64,000 nt of DNA from Centropus unirufus (taxonomy: Eukaryota; Chordata; Aves; Cuculiformes; Centropidae). Shown here piece by piece: positions 22,882-35,735 of this stretch (the first letter of the stretch is position 1; every line of letters starts with the position of its first letter). The DNA lies in contig VYZI01000054.1 in NCBI GenBank assembly GCA_013397695.1, forward strand, positions 2,377,025-2,441,024. Direction: 5' to 3'. The notes beneath the pieces are model-generated. The model did not search any database. It was given only the letters and a program-made list of their open reading frames with translations, and was not told the origin of the DNA. The translations under genes and the position numbers were made by a program.

Positions 22882-25092
22882 AATGAAAGAGGACAATGAG
22901 TTTGCTCTGGCAACTCCTAGTTTTTCCCACTGCTTCTCATAAGCTCTGCAGGTTCTTCTGGTTCTTCCACCAGGCTTGAGTGCTAAGGGGAGGTTTTTCC
23001 TACCACCATCCCTTGCTGTTCTTCAACAGTCATGTCCTTTAAAGATGCGCCTAGTTATCATGTTACTTCAAAACACCAAAGGTCACATTACCTTTGTTTT
23101 CCTCTTCCTCTCTGCTGGAAGATAAGGGCAAGAGCAATTACTGAATAAAGAAGAAGGAATGGGTTTGAAGAGTGCTGCAGTGAAGCTCCGTGGGACTCCA
23201 CTAGCTTGGCCTGTTGCAGCTGGAACTTCCTTCTGCCCTGCTTGTCATGCAAATCAAAACTTCACTGGCAGGAAATTGGCCCTAACACAAGGCATTTTTC
23301 CTACATCTGTGTGGTCCCTTTTGTCACAGAAATTCTGCTTATGTGTTCAGAAAAGGGCATTCATGAGGCAACAAAAAACACACTTTTCCCTGCATCTTGC
23401 ACTCAAAATGCTGCCTTAGAATGACAATTGATTTTCAGCATTCAGCTTAAAACCCATAAGGCACAGTAAACCACATTCTGGAGATCATGGGAAATAAAGG
23501 TATCTGTAAGCCATAGACTACTCCAAGATCTTGATGACCCCCTTCTAAAAATACACATCACAGCTGCCTCAGACTCTTCCTCCTCCAGCCTACCATGCAA
23601 CAAGACTTCTACATATTTTTTCTCTGATTCCTGTGCGGTATGTTGGTCCATAAGGATAAGAACTGCACTTCTGCCAAGTAATTGCACCATGTAAGTAGCA
23701 AGCTTACCTTACTTACCCTTAAGAGGCCCTTAAGAAATATTTCTAAGGAACATCTCATAAGTAGGTGGTCTGACACAAAGAAAGTACACTAACAGTAATG
23801 AAGATAAAGAATTTCACATAAAGATAATTGTTTGCCTATAAGCCGAATTTATTTTTGTTCTCAAGTTGTAATTAAGAGAAAAGTTGCCGATTAAATTGAA
23901 ATATGTATTTTCTTCAATTTTTCTTTTCTAATCAAGCAGAGAAGTTGATTCATTTCTATTTGCAAGGTAAAATTGTATCATTTTACCCACACCTTATTTA
24001 AGCACAAAAAGATTGAAATTAGTAAAAGAAAGATAAAGAGTGGAAGAAACCTGAGAAAAACAGTACTGAATTTAGTTCTCCAGAATCTTGTATATAAGGG
24101 GCAAGAGAGAATGAGAAGAAAATTGGGGCTTTCCCACTGCAGTGCCAATGTGAGGAATCAGCCATGGACAATCAAGATTCTGCCCAGAGAGTTTGGGAAG
24201 TTAAAGCTTTTTTTCCAACAGAATGGAATGATGGGCAAGTTCTGTAGACTGAGATGTTCAGCAGCTGTAAACTTAGGATTCTAGAAGTTGTACCAAACAT
24301 AAAGAGGTTGTAAACCAAAATTGGTCTCAGATAACTGGGTGCTGCACCAAAGAAAAAAGAAACAGAACAAAAAGTAAAAGTCTACTCCAGAAAGCTTGCA
24401 ATCAAAACGGAAAACAAGGCGTAATGAAAAGTCATTCCAAGTGGATACAGACAAAACACAGGACAAGGAAAGAACGAAGCAACCCAATATAATGGACATA
24501 GGCCATCTCAAGTTCTTGTATAATTCCCTACTACATAAACAAATTTTGCTGAAGGAGGAGCAGGGATAGTATGTTGTGTCAAAATTGGAGAAAAACTTCA
24601 TTTGTTAGTGATCGAATTACAGCCAGATGGACATATTTTTAGGCATGTAAAATAATGTGTATCTCTGCAATAACTTGCCATGATGTGAGGAGTGTTGATT
24701 TTAATTTTGCATTTTTGCTCATTGGAGTTTAGCTTAAAATAATTCACAGTGGTTTTTTTCCTTTAACATAATCCATAATGTATAAACACATATCTCTAAA
24801 TACATTTAGGTGGGCAAATGAAACAGGGATAGAAGTCTGAATGTCTTTGAGAATCTAGGTCTTAAATTCATTCTAAATTGATGATCATTGAGATGAAGGT
24901 TAGTCTCCTGCAGGACTGTAAATACTGACTTCTTGGATCAACTTTCTGCTTTATGTGCAATATAATTTTTTCTCCATCAGTGACTGTGTTTAACTGTGTC
25001 AGAAAAAAAAAAGTTATTTACAGGAAAGAGAACCACCTACCGATTTTCATTTTTCTTAAATACTTATCAAAATTTAGCTAAGAAAATTTTAG
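22882..25092. other. Gene-free sequence
   Basis: No gene recognised. Several 80-106 codon frames (23159-23419 +, 23442-23690 -, 24281-24601 -) overlap or lack domain features. Confidence 0.5.
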
Positions 25093-25205
25093 ATCCCTTC
25101 CCTCCTCCCTTCCCTTCCTTCCTCCCTTCACTTCTCCCTTTCCTTCTCTTCTCCCTTTCCAACCCTTACTCTCTTTTCCCTTCTCCCTGTCCTTCCTGTT
25201 TCCAG
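25093..25205. repeat. Polypyrimidine tract, about 110 bp
   Basis: An almost pure C/T stretch on the plus strand, built of 'ccctt', 'ccttc' and 'cctcc' words and interrupted by only a few purines. Such homopurine/homopyrimidine tracts can adopt triplex (H-DNA) structure. A short frame through it is Pro/Phe/Ser low complexity. Confidence 0.9.
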
Positions 25206-25561
25206 CTACCTGGAAAAATCACCAACTATTTCTTGAAATTTTGGTAAATTTTGGGGATAGGAATCAATCAGATTACAGTAGTCTATGAGCAAATAACATA
25301 ATCCAGGCAAGGATACGCAATCATTTGATGTTGCAAACATGCATAAACACTCAGTCTAGCAATCAGTTAAATCACTTAGATGACTGACCCCAAAGCTGAG
25401 CATTTTGTGTGCTCCCTTCTCTATCTAGTGCTCCTCCAAAGACCCCAAAGCTTGAAATCATTTGGACACGGGTTCAACTTTTGCTGTCAGAAATTCTTTA
25501 TAGATTGTGAATCTCAGAATTAATGAATAGACTGGTTCTCTGAAAGTGAATCAATCAGCCC

Positions 25562-25640
25562 TTTATCAAGCAAGGCAATTAAGTACATGCTTAACATAAG
25601 ATGATGAGTACGTTTAGTGATTAAACTCAAGTTTTTTATT
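25562..25640. mobile_element. Ancient palindromic repeat fragment
   Basis: 'caaggcaattaagtacatgcttaac...gatgagtacg' follows the pattern 'gcacttaagcacatgcttaac...gagtagtcccattga' of an old dispersed amniote element. Only one arm is clear. Confidence 0.35.
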
Positions 25641-26351
25641 AAAAAGAAGCTTCTGATAGTGAATTCTTATTTTCCTGGGATATTCTTCTAAGATACTGCT
25701 TCTACTTTAAGAATTATCTCTTCCTCCTTCCTACCAAATACCTGAGGTATTTTCTGTTTCTCTTTCTGTGCTTTCAGTTCATCCATGTAGAGCAGGAATT
25801 TTTGGCACATCAAGCACATTAGATAATTATACATCAGTTGAGAAACTCTCAGCTTCTTGTCACTAGTCTATAAAGCTCTCTGTAATGTTGTAATATAGTA
25901 TCACTGATATCTCAATGAGATAACATGTTAAGTGTCTACTGGCTATATAATTTGAACCAAAAGTTAACAAAGAGAACTGATCTTTCGGTAAACATATAGT
26001 GTATTTTTGTCATCTCTTCTTGATAGTGGTTTTGATAAGCAGATTTAGATGTGGCGTTATCCTTGATTGCTTTTTCAGTGTACTTGCAAGACAGGGAACT
26101 CCTTCATAATTCCTCAGACAAATGTCTGAGAGGAATTTCCCAGGTACCCACAGATCAAAGATTGCTCCCTCTAAATGATGATGGTTACTGATATTACAAA
26201 TCCACCCAGACGTTTTATTCTTCCTCATTCTAACGACACTTTCACTACTCTCTGCCCAATGTGGAGTCCCATTAGGTGGGAAGAAAAATTTTAAGCAATC
26301 AAGAGACAGTGAGATAACCTTAGAGTGCTCATTAAGGACCAGATTGTAAAT
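25641..26351. other. Gene-free sequence
   Basis: No gene seen. A 147-codon minus frame starts inside the neighbouring LINE (26453) and runs through this stretch to 26010. It matches no family and is rejected as a gene. Confidence 0.45.
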
Positions 26352-26825
26352 GAACGGTAAATGACAGAGGTCTATGAAATCAAAGAGGTATGGAAATTGA
26401 GAGCAATTGTTTTCTGTTCCAAAACAAGAGCAAGGGGACATCGAATGAAACACAGAGGAGACAGGTTCAAAACAAAGGGAAACGATTCTTTATACAATGT
26501 ATAATGAAGCTTTGGAACTCCTTACCACAGGATGTTGTGGATGCTGTAAATTTACATGGGTTCAAAAAGGACTGGACAAGTTCATGAAAGAAAAATTCTT
26601 CGAGTGTTATTAAATACAAAGGCATATAAAGAAATTAACTCTGGCTCCGAGAGATGCTGAAATGCAAATTTCAAGATGTTGGGAGAGTGCTCTGAGGAAG
26701 TCTCACTTTGTTATTTTACTTTTTCCAAGTGTGTGCTCATTGTTGGCCCCTGCCAGGAAGAGGTAGGTATGTTAGAAGGATCCTTGTATAGCTGGTGCAA
26801 CTCTTTTTATATCCTTATTTCACAC
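26352..26825 (+). mobile_element. L3/CR1-like ancient LINE 3' end
   Basis: An older LINE clade than the bird CR1s. In order it shows 'tgacagaggtctatgaaatc', 'gagcaaggggacatcgaatgaaa', 'caggttcaaaacaaagggaaacgattctttatacaatgtata', 'tggaactccttaccacaggatgttgtggatgc', 'gggttcaaaaaggactggacaagttcatg', then a decayed 3' UTR with 'ggtatgttagaaggatcc' matching the 'gatactgggctagatggacc' end. This pattern is shared by turtle and crocodilian genomes. The copy is heavily mutated and lacks an open frame. Confidence 0.75.
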
Positions 26826-28200
26826 AGCTGCCTCATTCAGGAAGAAGATCACGTGATGGCCACTAGTAGACATACTATACACTTCTTAATGCTCTTTCTC
26901 CAACTTAGAACAGTAATCTGAAAATGGATGTTTTGCCAAACACTTTTCCTTTCAGGCAGTTTAGTTTCCTAATTTTCTGCCTGGAAAATACAGAACACTG
27001 AAGCTTGCTGACTGTCTCTGAGAGAGAAGGGTACAGCGGCTTCTCAGAAGCATCTTTCCTCCTTGTGCTTCAGTTGGTAACAGGGGTAGATTTATGTAAA
27101 GAAGTGGGGTGCCTTTCTCAGCACTTTACTTCTCTAAGCAAATAGACTGTCCAAATAACCACCCCAGTCCTAAATATTGAGTGATTCAGAAGTGGAAACA
27201 CATCATTTGAGATGCTTGGCTGTGTGAAAATTGGTTGGGAAATCCCCCAATTTTTTTATTCCTGTTACTTCTGGCACTTGGCAAGCCTACAGGTGCCTCC
27301 CCAACTAAATTTTGCTCTGTGATGAGGATAAATGAAGAACAGTTAGGAAAAAGTGCCTTCATTCTGCAAAGTACTGCCTGGTACTCTATGTGATGGCTCT
27401 GCATTTGAACAAGCCTTGAAGGGAAAAAAATGTGACCCCTCAGTCCTACAAATTCCTAGCAGCTGGCTTTGAAGCGTGTTAATGCAGAGAACAAGTCCTG
27501 TCCTGCACCACTGTACTCCTGCATCTGCACAAGCTAAAAGCCTGGTTAGCCAGCCCCTTGATCCTCCAGGCTTACCCATTTTTGTGGCCTAAATTAACGC
27601 TTTAGTGGTGGAGAGTCAGAGAACTACTGCAAAACTACTGGGTGATGCACACCCTCCTCATGTGGGATCTAATAGCTGAAGAAGCTTAACTCCAGGCCCA
27701 TTTGTAGGTATCCCAAATTGGTCACTCTGAAATTGTGGAGGCACTCAAAAATTAAAATCCCCTCTGTGAGATTTAACCTGGGGTTTCCAAATCCATTCCC
27801 ATCAATTCCCAGCACCCTTAAAAAAAAAAAAAAAAGCCTTTTGGGCAAGGAAGGCTACACTTCAGGCTCCACAGGTATTATTATTTGGATACTTGTTTTG
27901 TATTCAGAGTTGGCTGCTCCTTGGGTTCACCCAGGTATTTTAGTGCATGCATGCATGGGTGTATATTGAGTGTGCCTAATAGATGCAGTAGGTGGAGAGG
28001 GAGGAAGCTGTGCTCGAAATGATGGGAACTGCTGGAGGCAGTTGTCTTGCCACTGGCATGATGTTTACATGCCAATAAATAAGAAAGCTGAGATGATCAG
28101 AGGCAGTTATCTAAACAAAATAGGGTGAAAACTCCCAGCGTGTGCAGCAATCAAGCTAGAAGACTTATTCAGTGGCCATTCAGCCTCTTCCCATCAGGTC

Positions 28201-28248
28201 TGGTATTCTGTGAAATACCAGAATATATTAAATATATTCTGTGAAATA
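28201..28248. repeat. Compound palindrome with direct repeat
   Basis: 'tggtatt' (28201-28207) pairs with 'aatacca' (28214-28220). Overlapping it, 'agaatatatt' (28220-28229) pairs with 'aatatattct' (28231-28240) around one base. The word 'attctgtgaaata' occurs twice (about 28205-28217 and 28236-28248). The pattern suggests a local duplication with inversion. Confidence 0.85.
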
Positions 28249-31200
28249 TGAAGCAGCCCTGTGGCTGTTGTCCTTTCTGTAATGCAATTCCTGCTGCCAA
28301 AGACCAACCAGAGAAATTTTAGTGGGAAATATGAAATGAGAGGTGATTCAAAGGCATCATAAGATCTTTGCATATGGCTGTGCAAATTCTGAAAATAGTC
28401 ACTGAGCAGCACCATCTCAATTCTGGAATGTGCTACAAATCACTGACAAATGTATGGATACTCTAGTGCTCTGAATTTTATCCTTGCACAGGCATGAACC
28501 TAGATCTCAATGTCAGTGAGGAAAGCAACTCCTAGAGGCAGGAAGATACAGAATTCATTCCTCTAGCTTCTCAGCAAAGCCTGAATGTTCAGGTAATCTC
28601 AATAACTGGCTGATTAAATGCATAGCTGGTCTAGGAATGACCCCAGTTAAAAGCCCTAGTATTCTCACTAGGTAGTGATGAAACTGATTCTAGGTTTTTC
28701 ACCTCCTGATAAAACAGCAAAGCTAGAAATGCGGAAATTGCTCTCATCATCAATAGATTTTGTGATCCACCTTTGGATGAAATGCCCAAACAAGATAAAA
28801 TTACTCTGTAATTTTTAATCCATTCAAGTGGGAGACAGGGACCTTCTCCAGTGAGAGTGGGAACTTCTGAGAAAGATCCTCCAAGACACCAAGTTAGAAT
28901 TTCAACAGGTTGCAGAGTCATAGTTCACAGCCTGCTGACAAGGAGGCTGTGAAACTTGAATTAAAGACAGTATCTGCTTCCAGTTTAGAGTTGGATACTA
29001 GGCTTCCGAAGACAAAAAGAGAACAAAGCCTCCCATCCGTCCTCAGCTTTTCTGTCATCGTACTGCATTTTTACCATGTGCTGCCACACAGTAAACTTTT
29101 TGAAAAGTGCTTGGTGCCTCACATGTTGCATAAGCTTACTTGCCTAAACTGGGAAACTCAGTATCAACAAAGATACGAAGAATTACAAGCTACCAAATTC
29201 AGTGCTATGATATGCAAGTCCTTTGGTAGATATGGATCTTTGATACCACACCATTAACCGAAGAGGTAGAGGAGAATAGAATAGAAAATAATAGAACAGT
29301 ACAGGACTTTTTATCCTTATGCATTGGTATCCAGGATCTTTAACATCTACAGCCTCTTTAAATCAGTTTAGTTTCTTTTACACAAATTAGACACATTTGA
29401 TCTGCTAAATCTGTCAACATTCTTGTTCCTCAGGCACGCTGTTTATTATATCTTACAACTCAGAGCTCTGTCGTCTATCTGTCTGTCTCTCCCTTCCCTG
29501 AATTGACATTCAATTCATCCCAGACACTAGCTGAAACAAACGTATTCCATCTTCCCTCCTCTTAAGTGTATTAAATATGCCCAATCAAGTACCACAGACA
29601 CAGCCATTGGGCTTCTGTGTTCAACTACTGACCTCAAAGCTATGTGCCAATGACAGATGTTCTGTAAATAAACCAGGCTTCCGCTGGTCAACTGATGGTA
29701 TTCACAGATATCCAGAAGAAGGTGAGGTTTCTGTTCAGTAATGATTTTAGAAAAACATCAACTAAACAAAAAGCCCAGAAACAAACCCCACTTAAAGTAC
29801 CTTCAGCTTCACTAGACTCAACGAAACTGTTAAAACTCCTCAGTGATTTATGGGATGGCAAAAATAGCTTGCATTGTATATTTAAAGACAACTTCATTTG
29901 GACATTCTGGATGTGTTTAGAAACCTGAGTGTAGATTCAGTGACATATAGAGAAGGGTTACGTGGATGATGAGAGAGAAAAAGAGTCTACTTCAAAACAG
30001 GAGACAAAAGAGTGGTCTCAGGGTCAAAGGAGAGTATCCTCATCCAGTTGATCTGGCTCTGCTAAGAACCAGAGTAGAGCTGACATCAATGTGGTCACAG
30101 TGCTTGCAGATCACAGAAGTATCAGTTATTTTTCAGTTGGTTTTAGTGCTACATCAATATAACATATCTTAATATAGCTTGTTGATTTAAAAATGCTCAG
30201 CAACGAAGGTTTATAGTGGCTAGAGGTTCACTGTATTAATGCATTGAGAGATAAGCAAGGGAGAGTGAGAAAAGCTCTCTGAGCTGATGTCCATTTCTCT
30301 CATCAGAACCAATGGGATTTAATGGATTTGATTATAATTAAATCAAGATCTATAAAATCCTAGACATGAAGTGAGAACAAAAAAAAAAGCATGATATTTG
30401 AGATGATCAGCTGGTGAAAGGTATTAGAGTTGGAACTGTCTGTGATGCTTCGTAAGCTAAGAAGTGCTGCAACACACACAGGTGTGTCACCTGTTCTATT
30501 TATTTCAGAATAGTAAGTATTCCACCAAAATGATGTGTTTAATTCACTGCATCAGTTCTGACCAAAGGCTATATGGAGGAACTTCTTTTCCATACCAAGG
30601 AATGCCAGGATTTTTTTTAACATAACCAATTGATTTCTAGGTTTTGTATTACTCGATAAGATCATAACTATAATAGTCCTACAATATTGTTATTTCTCCA
30701 TGAAAATCTCCACAATGTTAGGCTGTGAGCCAAACCAGAATTTGGTTGTTTTATAGAGCATATATTTGTGGAGAGGACAGTTAACACTGTGAATATAAAG
30801 TCAATGAATGCAGACACTTTCCATGCTAGTGTTTTGCTCTCAGGCCCATGTCCAGTATCTCACAACAAACTCGGCAAGATCTCCAGGGATTTCTTTTGCT
30901 CAGCAAAATCCTAGTTATTAGCAGCTGGGTCTGCCTAACCTGAAGGAAAGTAGTCCCACAGAGAATTTTCATCCTTACAAGCATGACCAGCTTGCATCTG
31001 TCCTCACCTACATCTTTCTGAGGACACAGCTCAAGAGCTTTCATGCTTAGACTCTCTTAGGTCCTTATCTCTCTGTTCTGTTAATGGTGGGAAGGTTTGC
31101 CTGGACCTGAAGAAAGAGGTTGTTAAAAGGACACCTTACAGGGCCTACATTTATCAGAGAAACATTTTTGCTCATGCATGCCCTGAAGAACATATTTTAT

Positions 31201-32016
31201 CTCCAAGGAAAGTGGAATCAGCTCTGACCCCAAATCTACTTCTGCCCAGATTTAATAAATGTACTCAGACTAAATGAACTCCCAGTATGGGATGGTAAGA
31301 GGGAGGGAGGGGATGTATGTGTCCCTGCATGGATCATCAAGTATTTCAGATTACAGTTTCGGTAGCTTGTTTATATAAAGGAGACAAATACTAAACTAAT
31401 ACCAAAAGTATCCTACCTCAAGAAACTCAAAACACATAACTCAGAAGCTAATGCTAGCCTTTATTTTTAAAGGTTATTTTTTTACTATTATTCTTAGCTG
31501 CTTAGGCTGGCTGAGAAGAGTAGAAGTTTACTTCCTGTAGTAGTGAAAGGGCAGAAAGAAGTTTGAGATACAGGGAACTTTTACATCAACAGGATGATGT
31601 TCAGTATTGCAGAAATATAAATTATGCTAAAAACCCATTAGAATGCTTTTCTGCTGACTTTCAAAGTTATTATTTATACTACTGCAAGAGATTATTTTGT
31701 AATAAAAGACTGTGGGGTTTTTTATCCCCCCCAATTTTTCAAATGTGAGGTACATTCTAGAGTGAATATCTGAGAGCCAGAAAGTAATACTGAATAAAAA
31801 ATAAATTATTTCATAGTCATTATTCCCCCCAAAAATACACATACAGCAAGAAGCATAATGAGAAAAATAGCTTTCAAAAAATTATTTTGATCTTGAACAG
31901 AAATCTAACATGGCCTCATTTAAAGAGACCCCAGTTTTCATTCACCTCCTTTTTAAAATTCCCAGCATTTGCAAAAAGTGATTTTTTAACCACTTGCATT
32001 TTAACTTGACTTTTTA

Positions 32017-32030
32017 ACTGTGTACACAGT
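32017..32030. repeat. 14-bp perfect palindrome
   Basis: 'actgtgtacacagt' is a perfect palindrome, followed by a further 'gtgtacac' half. It is possibly chance, or a steroid-receptor-like half-site arrangement. No function can be assigned. Confidence 0.8.
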
Positions 32031-32889
32031 GTACACATTCAGTTTTTTTTCCCTAATGTTGAAAATTAAACCCCTCCGTATGCCTTCCATGCTGAAGTTT
32101 ATCACCTCAGCCTACACAAGTCCAGTGCAGAAAGATCTACAGCCTCCAGGCAGAGCGAGGAAGCTTTTTAAAGATGAATCATTTTCATAAATGAGTGCAG
32201 AGGGAGGTCAAGCCAGGGGACACAGAAGGTTACATGTGTGGCTGAGATAAGGCCTCATTCATCCACTTCTTACTGTCAGGTCTTGATGGGTGAACATTGC
32301 CTTGAGCTCCCATAAAACATGTTGTTTGCAGAAAACTTGCAGGTGGTTCATAAAAAAGTCCAAACTGTTACCAAGAAATTTATCTCTCAACTGCTGGATC
32401 TGTTTATAATAGAAGTGAAGGATCTCATAGAGAAATTAAGTACCAGAGACTGACTTATATTGGCTTGCCAGACTGAAAAACCCAACCTGCTTTCCAAATG
32501 CTGCACTAAAAATGTCAAAGCAATTGTATTGATGACATCTTGACAAGATATTGTACAAGTCTGTTAAAAATACAACAATGAAAGAATGTTGCCTGTTTAT
32601 GGAAAACTTGTCCCTGGGGAAAGCATTGGGTATTTAAGAGACTTTTGTGGAGGAAATTCAATCAGTTCTCACTGCAACATTTGTTTTTAGAGAGTGTCAA
32701 TCTTTTATTACGGTGGTACCCACCCAAAAGCCAGTTTTTAAAAGACCATCATTGTTTCCCCCTGCATTTCAAAGCAGATATTCAGATAAAGCTGGTTTGT
32801 GTTGAAGGGGAGAAGAGGTGAGGGTTAAATCGAATGCAGCAGGCATCATGTGGTGGATAGTTTGATGTTATTCTGAACATTTATCCACT

Positions 32890-32960
32890 GAGGGCTGAAT
32901 TTGAGACCTATTGAAGTCAGTGAAGCCTCTTTATTGACTTAACTAGACTTTTAGCTCCAA
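32890..32960. mobile_element. Ancient palindromic repeat fragment
   Basis: 'agggctgaatttgagacctattgaagtcagtgaagcc...attgactt' fits the old amniote pattern of 'gggctgaatttggccc' ends with 'attgaagtcaatgg' centres. Decayed. Confidence 0.4.
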
Positions 32961-33175
32961 GGAACTGTACATAGACTGTCAGCTGCTTTCACATAAACTG
33001 TTCTAGAGCCATCAAGTAGTAGCAACTTTCAACAGGTATTAACCTGGAAAGTGTTCACATTCAGAAGGCCCCGTGCCTATTACATTACAGTCCCTCATAT
33101 TCCCCTGCCTCCTCCAGACAAAAGTACAAAGTTAAGTTTTCTGCATTCTCCTCAACTTGCTTTCCTGTGCTTTCG

Positions 33176-33245
33176 TATTCATAGATTTTTACGGCCTGAA
33201 GGAGCCATTATGATAATCTGGTGTGACCTCCTGAAATCAATATAT
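33176..33245 (-). mobile_element. L3/CR1-like LINE 3' end, short
   Basis: The plus strand reads 'attcatagatttttacggcctgaaggagccattatgataatctggtgtgacctcctg'. This matches the reverse complement of the ancient LINE 3' end recalled from turtles and crocodilians ('catagattttaaggccagaagggaccattatgatcatctagtctgacctcctg'). Only the terminal 70 bases or so remain. Confidence 0.75.
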
Positions 33246-35250
33246 CAATGAGATGCACCACTAATATGGAGAATAGCATTTGGCCTCTAGATATCCTGCC
33301 ATATAGAGACAACACAGTACGAATTAAAATGGGATAGGGCATTCATTATGAATTATTTGCTTTGGGGGATTATACATCCAAGAATCAGCCACACTTGGGA
33401 TTTTTTTACTGTAGTCGAAAGGAGAAAATATTTACTCCAGAAGGGTCTCTGTATAAGTTGCATGTGCCCATCTCGGTTGCAGTTGCTCCAGTTTTGGGGC
33501 AGAATATGACAGAAGCCCAAAGTTTTACTTAACATTTCCTTAAAGGTTCCAATCAAATTCAGTTTTCTATTATACATAATCTCAGACAGCTCTTTCTTGC
33601 AAACTTCTCTTGCAACTTACCTTCCCATTAGCTATGTGCAATGCCCCAAGGGTGTCACTGTGTACTAGAAACTCCCCGATTGCCTGGCATGGTGCCTTTA
33701 GTAGCAGGGAGCATGCAGCACAGGTCTGGTGCCCTTCCCTCAAGGAGATGCTCCAACTGCTAATGCACTCTTCAGGACTTCCTCATCTATGTCTGTAAAA
33801 ACATCACTACACACAAAGATCAGCTTTAATATTGCCTCACTGATCTTTTCCATAGATAACAGTGGTCTCATCTATTCTGATCCTTTTAAAAACACTACCC
33901 CAATGTACATTATCGCATCACAGAGACTTTGAAATGGGACTGGGACAAGGTCTTTTCCAGGGAATGGTTATACTGACAATAAAATAAAGCCTTGTGCCTT
34001 CAAAACCCCGAGAAGCCGAAGGCATATAAGAAGTCTTGGTCTATCAGATCCGTTTTTCACTCCCTAGGGCCAATTTATGTGGTTTTAAAAGAAGCATATC
34101 TGCTTTTGAAGGCTAAAGCAGCTTTCACTTACAGAAAGTGTCAATGTGTCAATGACAATCACAGGTCTTCAAATATAAGGCAACTGTTTCTTAATTAAGG
34201 GAAATTTAATGAGAATTGTTGGTAAACAAATATCAGGTGATTACAGGATGACATGTCCCCACAGATTACTGAGTAATTGCACTTCTCTGACCCAAAAGGA
34301 ATTTCCATGCAACATGCAGCAAGGCTTAGAAGACAGTGATAATTAGGTCTTTACTCTGTGCAACTTCTTAGTTTGTGCTTTTTTTTTTCCAAATCCCAAG
34401 TATACAGGAATTATCATAGGCTGGATCACCCTTCACACATTAAATCCCACTTAGAGAGATGATGACTTTGGGTTCCCCTCAGCAGCTCATCTTCCTTCAG
34501 CTGCTGCCAAGATTTTGTTATCTTCAGCTGTGAAACTTCAGAAGGAGTGAGGAGAATTCTCCTCATCTGTCCACATATACTCCCCTATAAGAACTGCCCT
34601 TCATAAGCTCCCAAAGAAGGACTATTTTATAAATAATGTTTCCATCCCAAATCCACCATATGGGAAGTGAAAAGTTTCTAAAAATATAGTCTCTATACGT
34701 TGCTAGAGTGAAACCCATCCCCATACAACAGCATTGGTTAATAGTCTTTCAAATATACAGCTTTCTATCAGAAAAAAAGTTGATTACTCAAAATCTAGGA
34801 GTTTCTTGGGAACCAGTCAACTGTGATAATATTCTTCTTGGCACCATTTCAAAAGACTCCAAAATGAAGTTGAATATTTAGTTAGACCTTCTCTCTTTGC
34901 TTTGTTTGGACTTCTTTGATTTGTTTTATTTTCTTTTCCTTGTTTTGAACTTTAATATTAAAATCCTGTAAATATTCCTCATGAATTGAAGTGATGGCAC
35001 ACAATAGTACAAGGTGTTTTATGTACTCTGAGTTCTGTGACAATGTGCGGGTTTTATCAAGATAAAGCACTTTACAGCAGGATGGGAAAGTAAGTAGCAA
35101 GGACTTCACAAGGACTTCCAACCTGACCCTTTGCCTGGATGTAACATCAAATATTTCTAGATCAATCTTGACACATGTGTGTCTAACTTGCTTTAGAAAA
35201 CCTCCAAAGATAATGATTCTGCAGGCCATCAAAGTTGGTTGCTGGTGCCC
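33246..35250. other. Gene-free sequence
   Basis: No gene recognised. The 116-codon minus frame (34882-35232) ends in a Lys/Gln-rich low-complexity tail and has no family match. Confidence 0.5.
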
Positions 35251-35735
35251 AAAGAGTTAGAAGGATTTTTTTATAACTAACCTATAACACTCCACATTGC
35301 AAATTAAGTAAATTAAATTTCTTCTTGTCCTAACATCAGTGAACATAGAAAAATTGATTGCTGTCCTCTTTTAAAAAACCTATTATATGTTTGAAGGCCC
35401 TTATCATGCCTCCCTTCCTTTGCTGCTTTTCTAGACTAAACAAACTCAATTCCTTCAACTTTTCATTATAGGTCATGTTTTCTTAAACCTCTTCTCCTTC
35501 ATGTTACTCTCCTCTGGATGCTTTCCAAATGTTTTATTACTTTTTTTTAAAGTATGGTGGTCAGGACTACATACCTCAAGCCAGCTGAGTCTCCACCTGT
35601 GCCAAGTAGCTCAGGCTAATGACCTCCCTTATGATAACTGTGTTTCTGTGTTTCTTTTAAAACAGCTTAGACTTTCCATTCCCTGGAATATTGCACCTTC
35701 TAATTACCAGAACAAATTTTGAAATGTTGGGATTC
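35251..35735 (-). mobile_element. L3/CR1-like ancient LINE 3' fragment
   Basis: Reverse-oriented old LINE. Plus-strand blocks in order are 'gagttagaaggattttttta' and 'attgcaaattaagtaaattaaatttcttcttgtccta', then 'gaacatagaaaaattgattgctgtcctcttt', 'atcatgcctcccttccttt', 'tctagactaaacaaactcaattccttcaac', 'cattataggtcatgttttctta' and 'ctctcctctggatg'. These follow the usual order of the reverse complement of an L3/CR1-like ORF2 C-terminus and 3' UTR. The copy is truncated at both ends and has no open frame. Confidence 0.8.

Larger units (their letters stand above)
26826..33171. other. Gene-free sequence with small repeats
   Basis: No gene recognised in about 6 kb. It includes a compound palindrome (28201-28248), a 14-bp palindrome (32017-32030), an A15-type run at about 27820-27835 and an ancient repeat fragment (32890-32960). 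The plus frame at 28910-29257 (115 codons) and other frames near 29.7-30.2 kb show no family features. Confidence 0.5.

Noticed and set aside
24281..24601. 106-codon minus frame with Cys/Phe/Leu-rich hydrophobic runs
   Set aside because: The hydrophobicity comes from an A-rich plus strand ('aaagaaaaaagaaacag'). No convincing splice sites or topology.
26010..26453. 147-codon minus frame
   Set aside because: Its start lies antisense inside an L3-like LINE and the rest shows no domain, signal peptide or splice context.
27815..27840. A-run as a processed pseudogene tail
   Set aside because: No recognisable mRNA-like body or polyadenylation signal lies upstream, and no target-site duplication was found.
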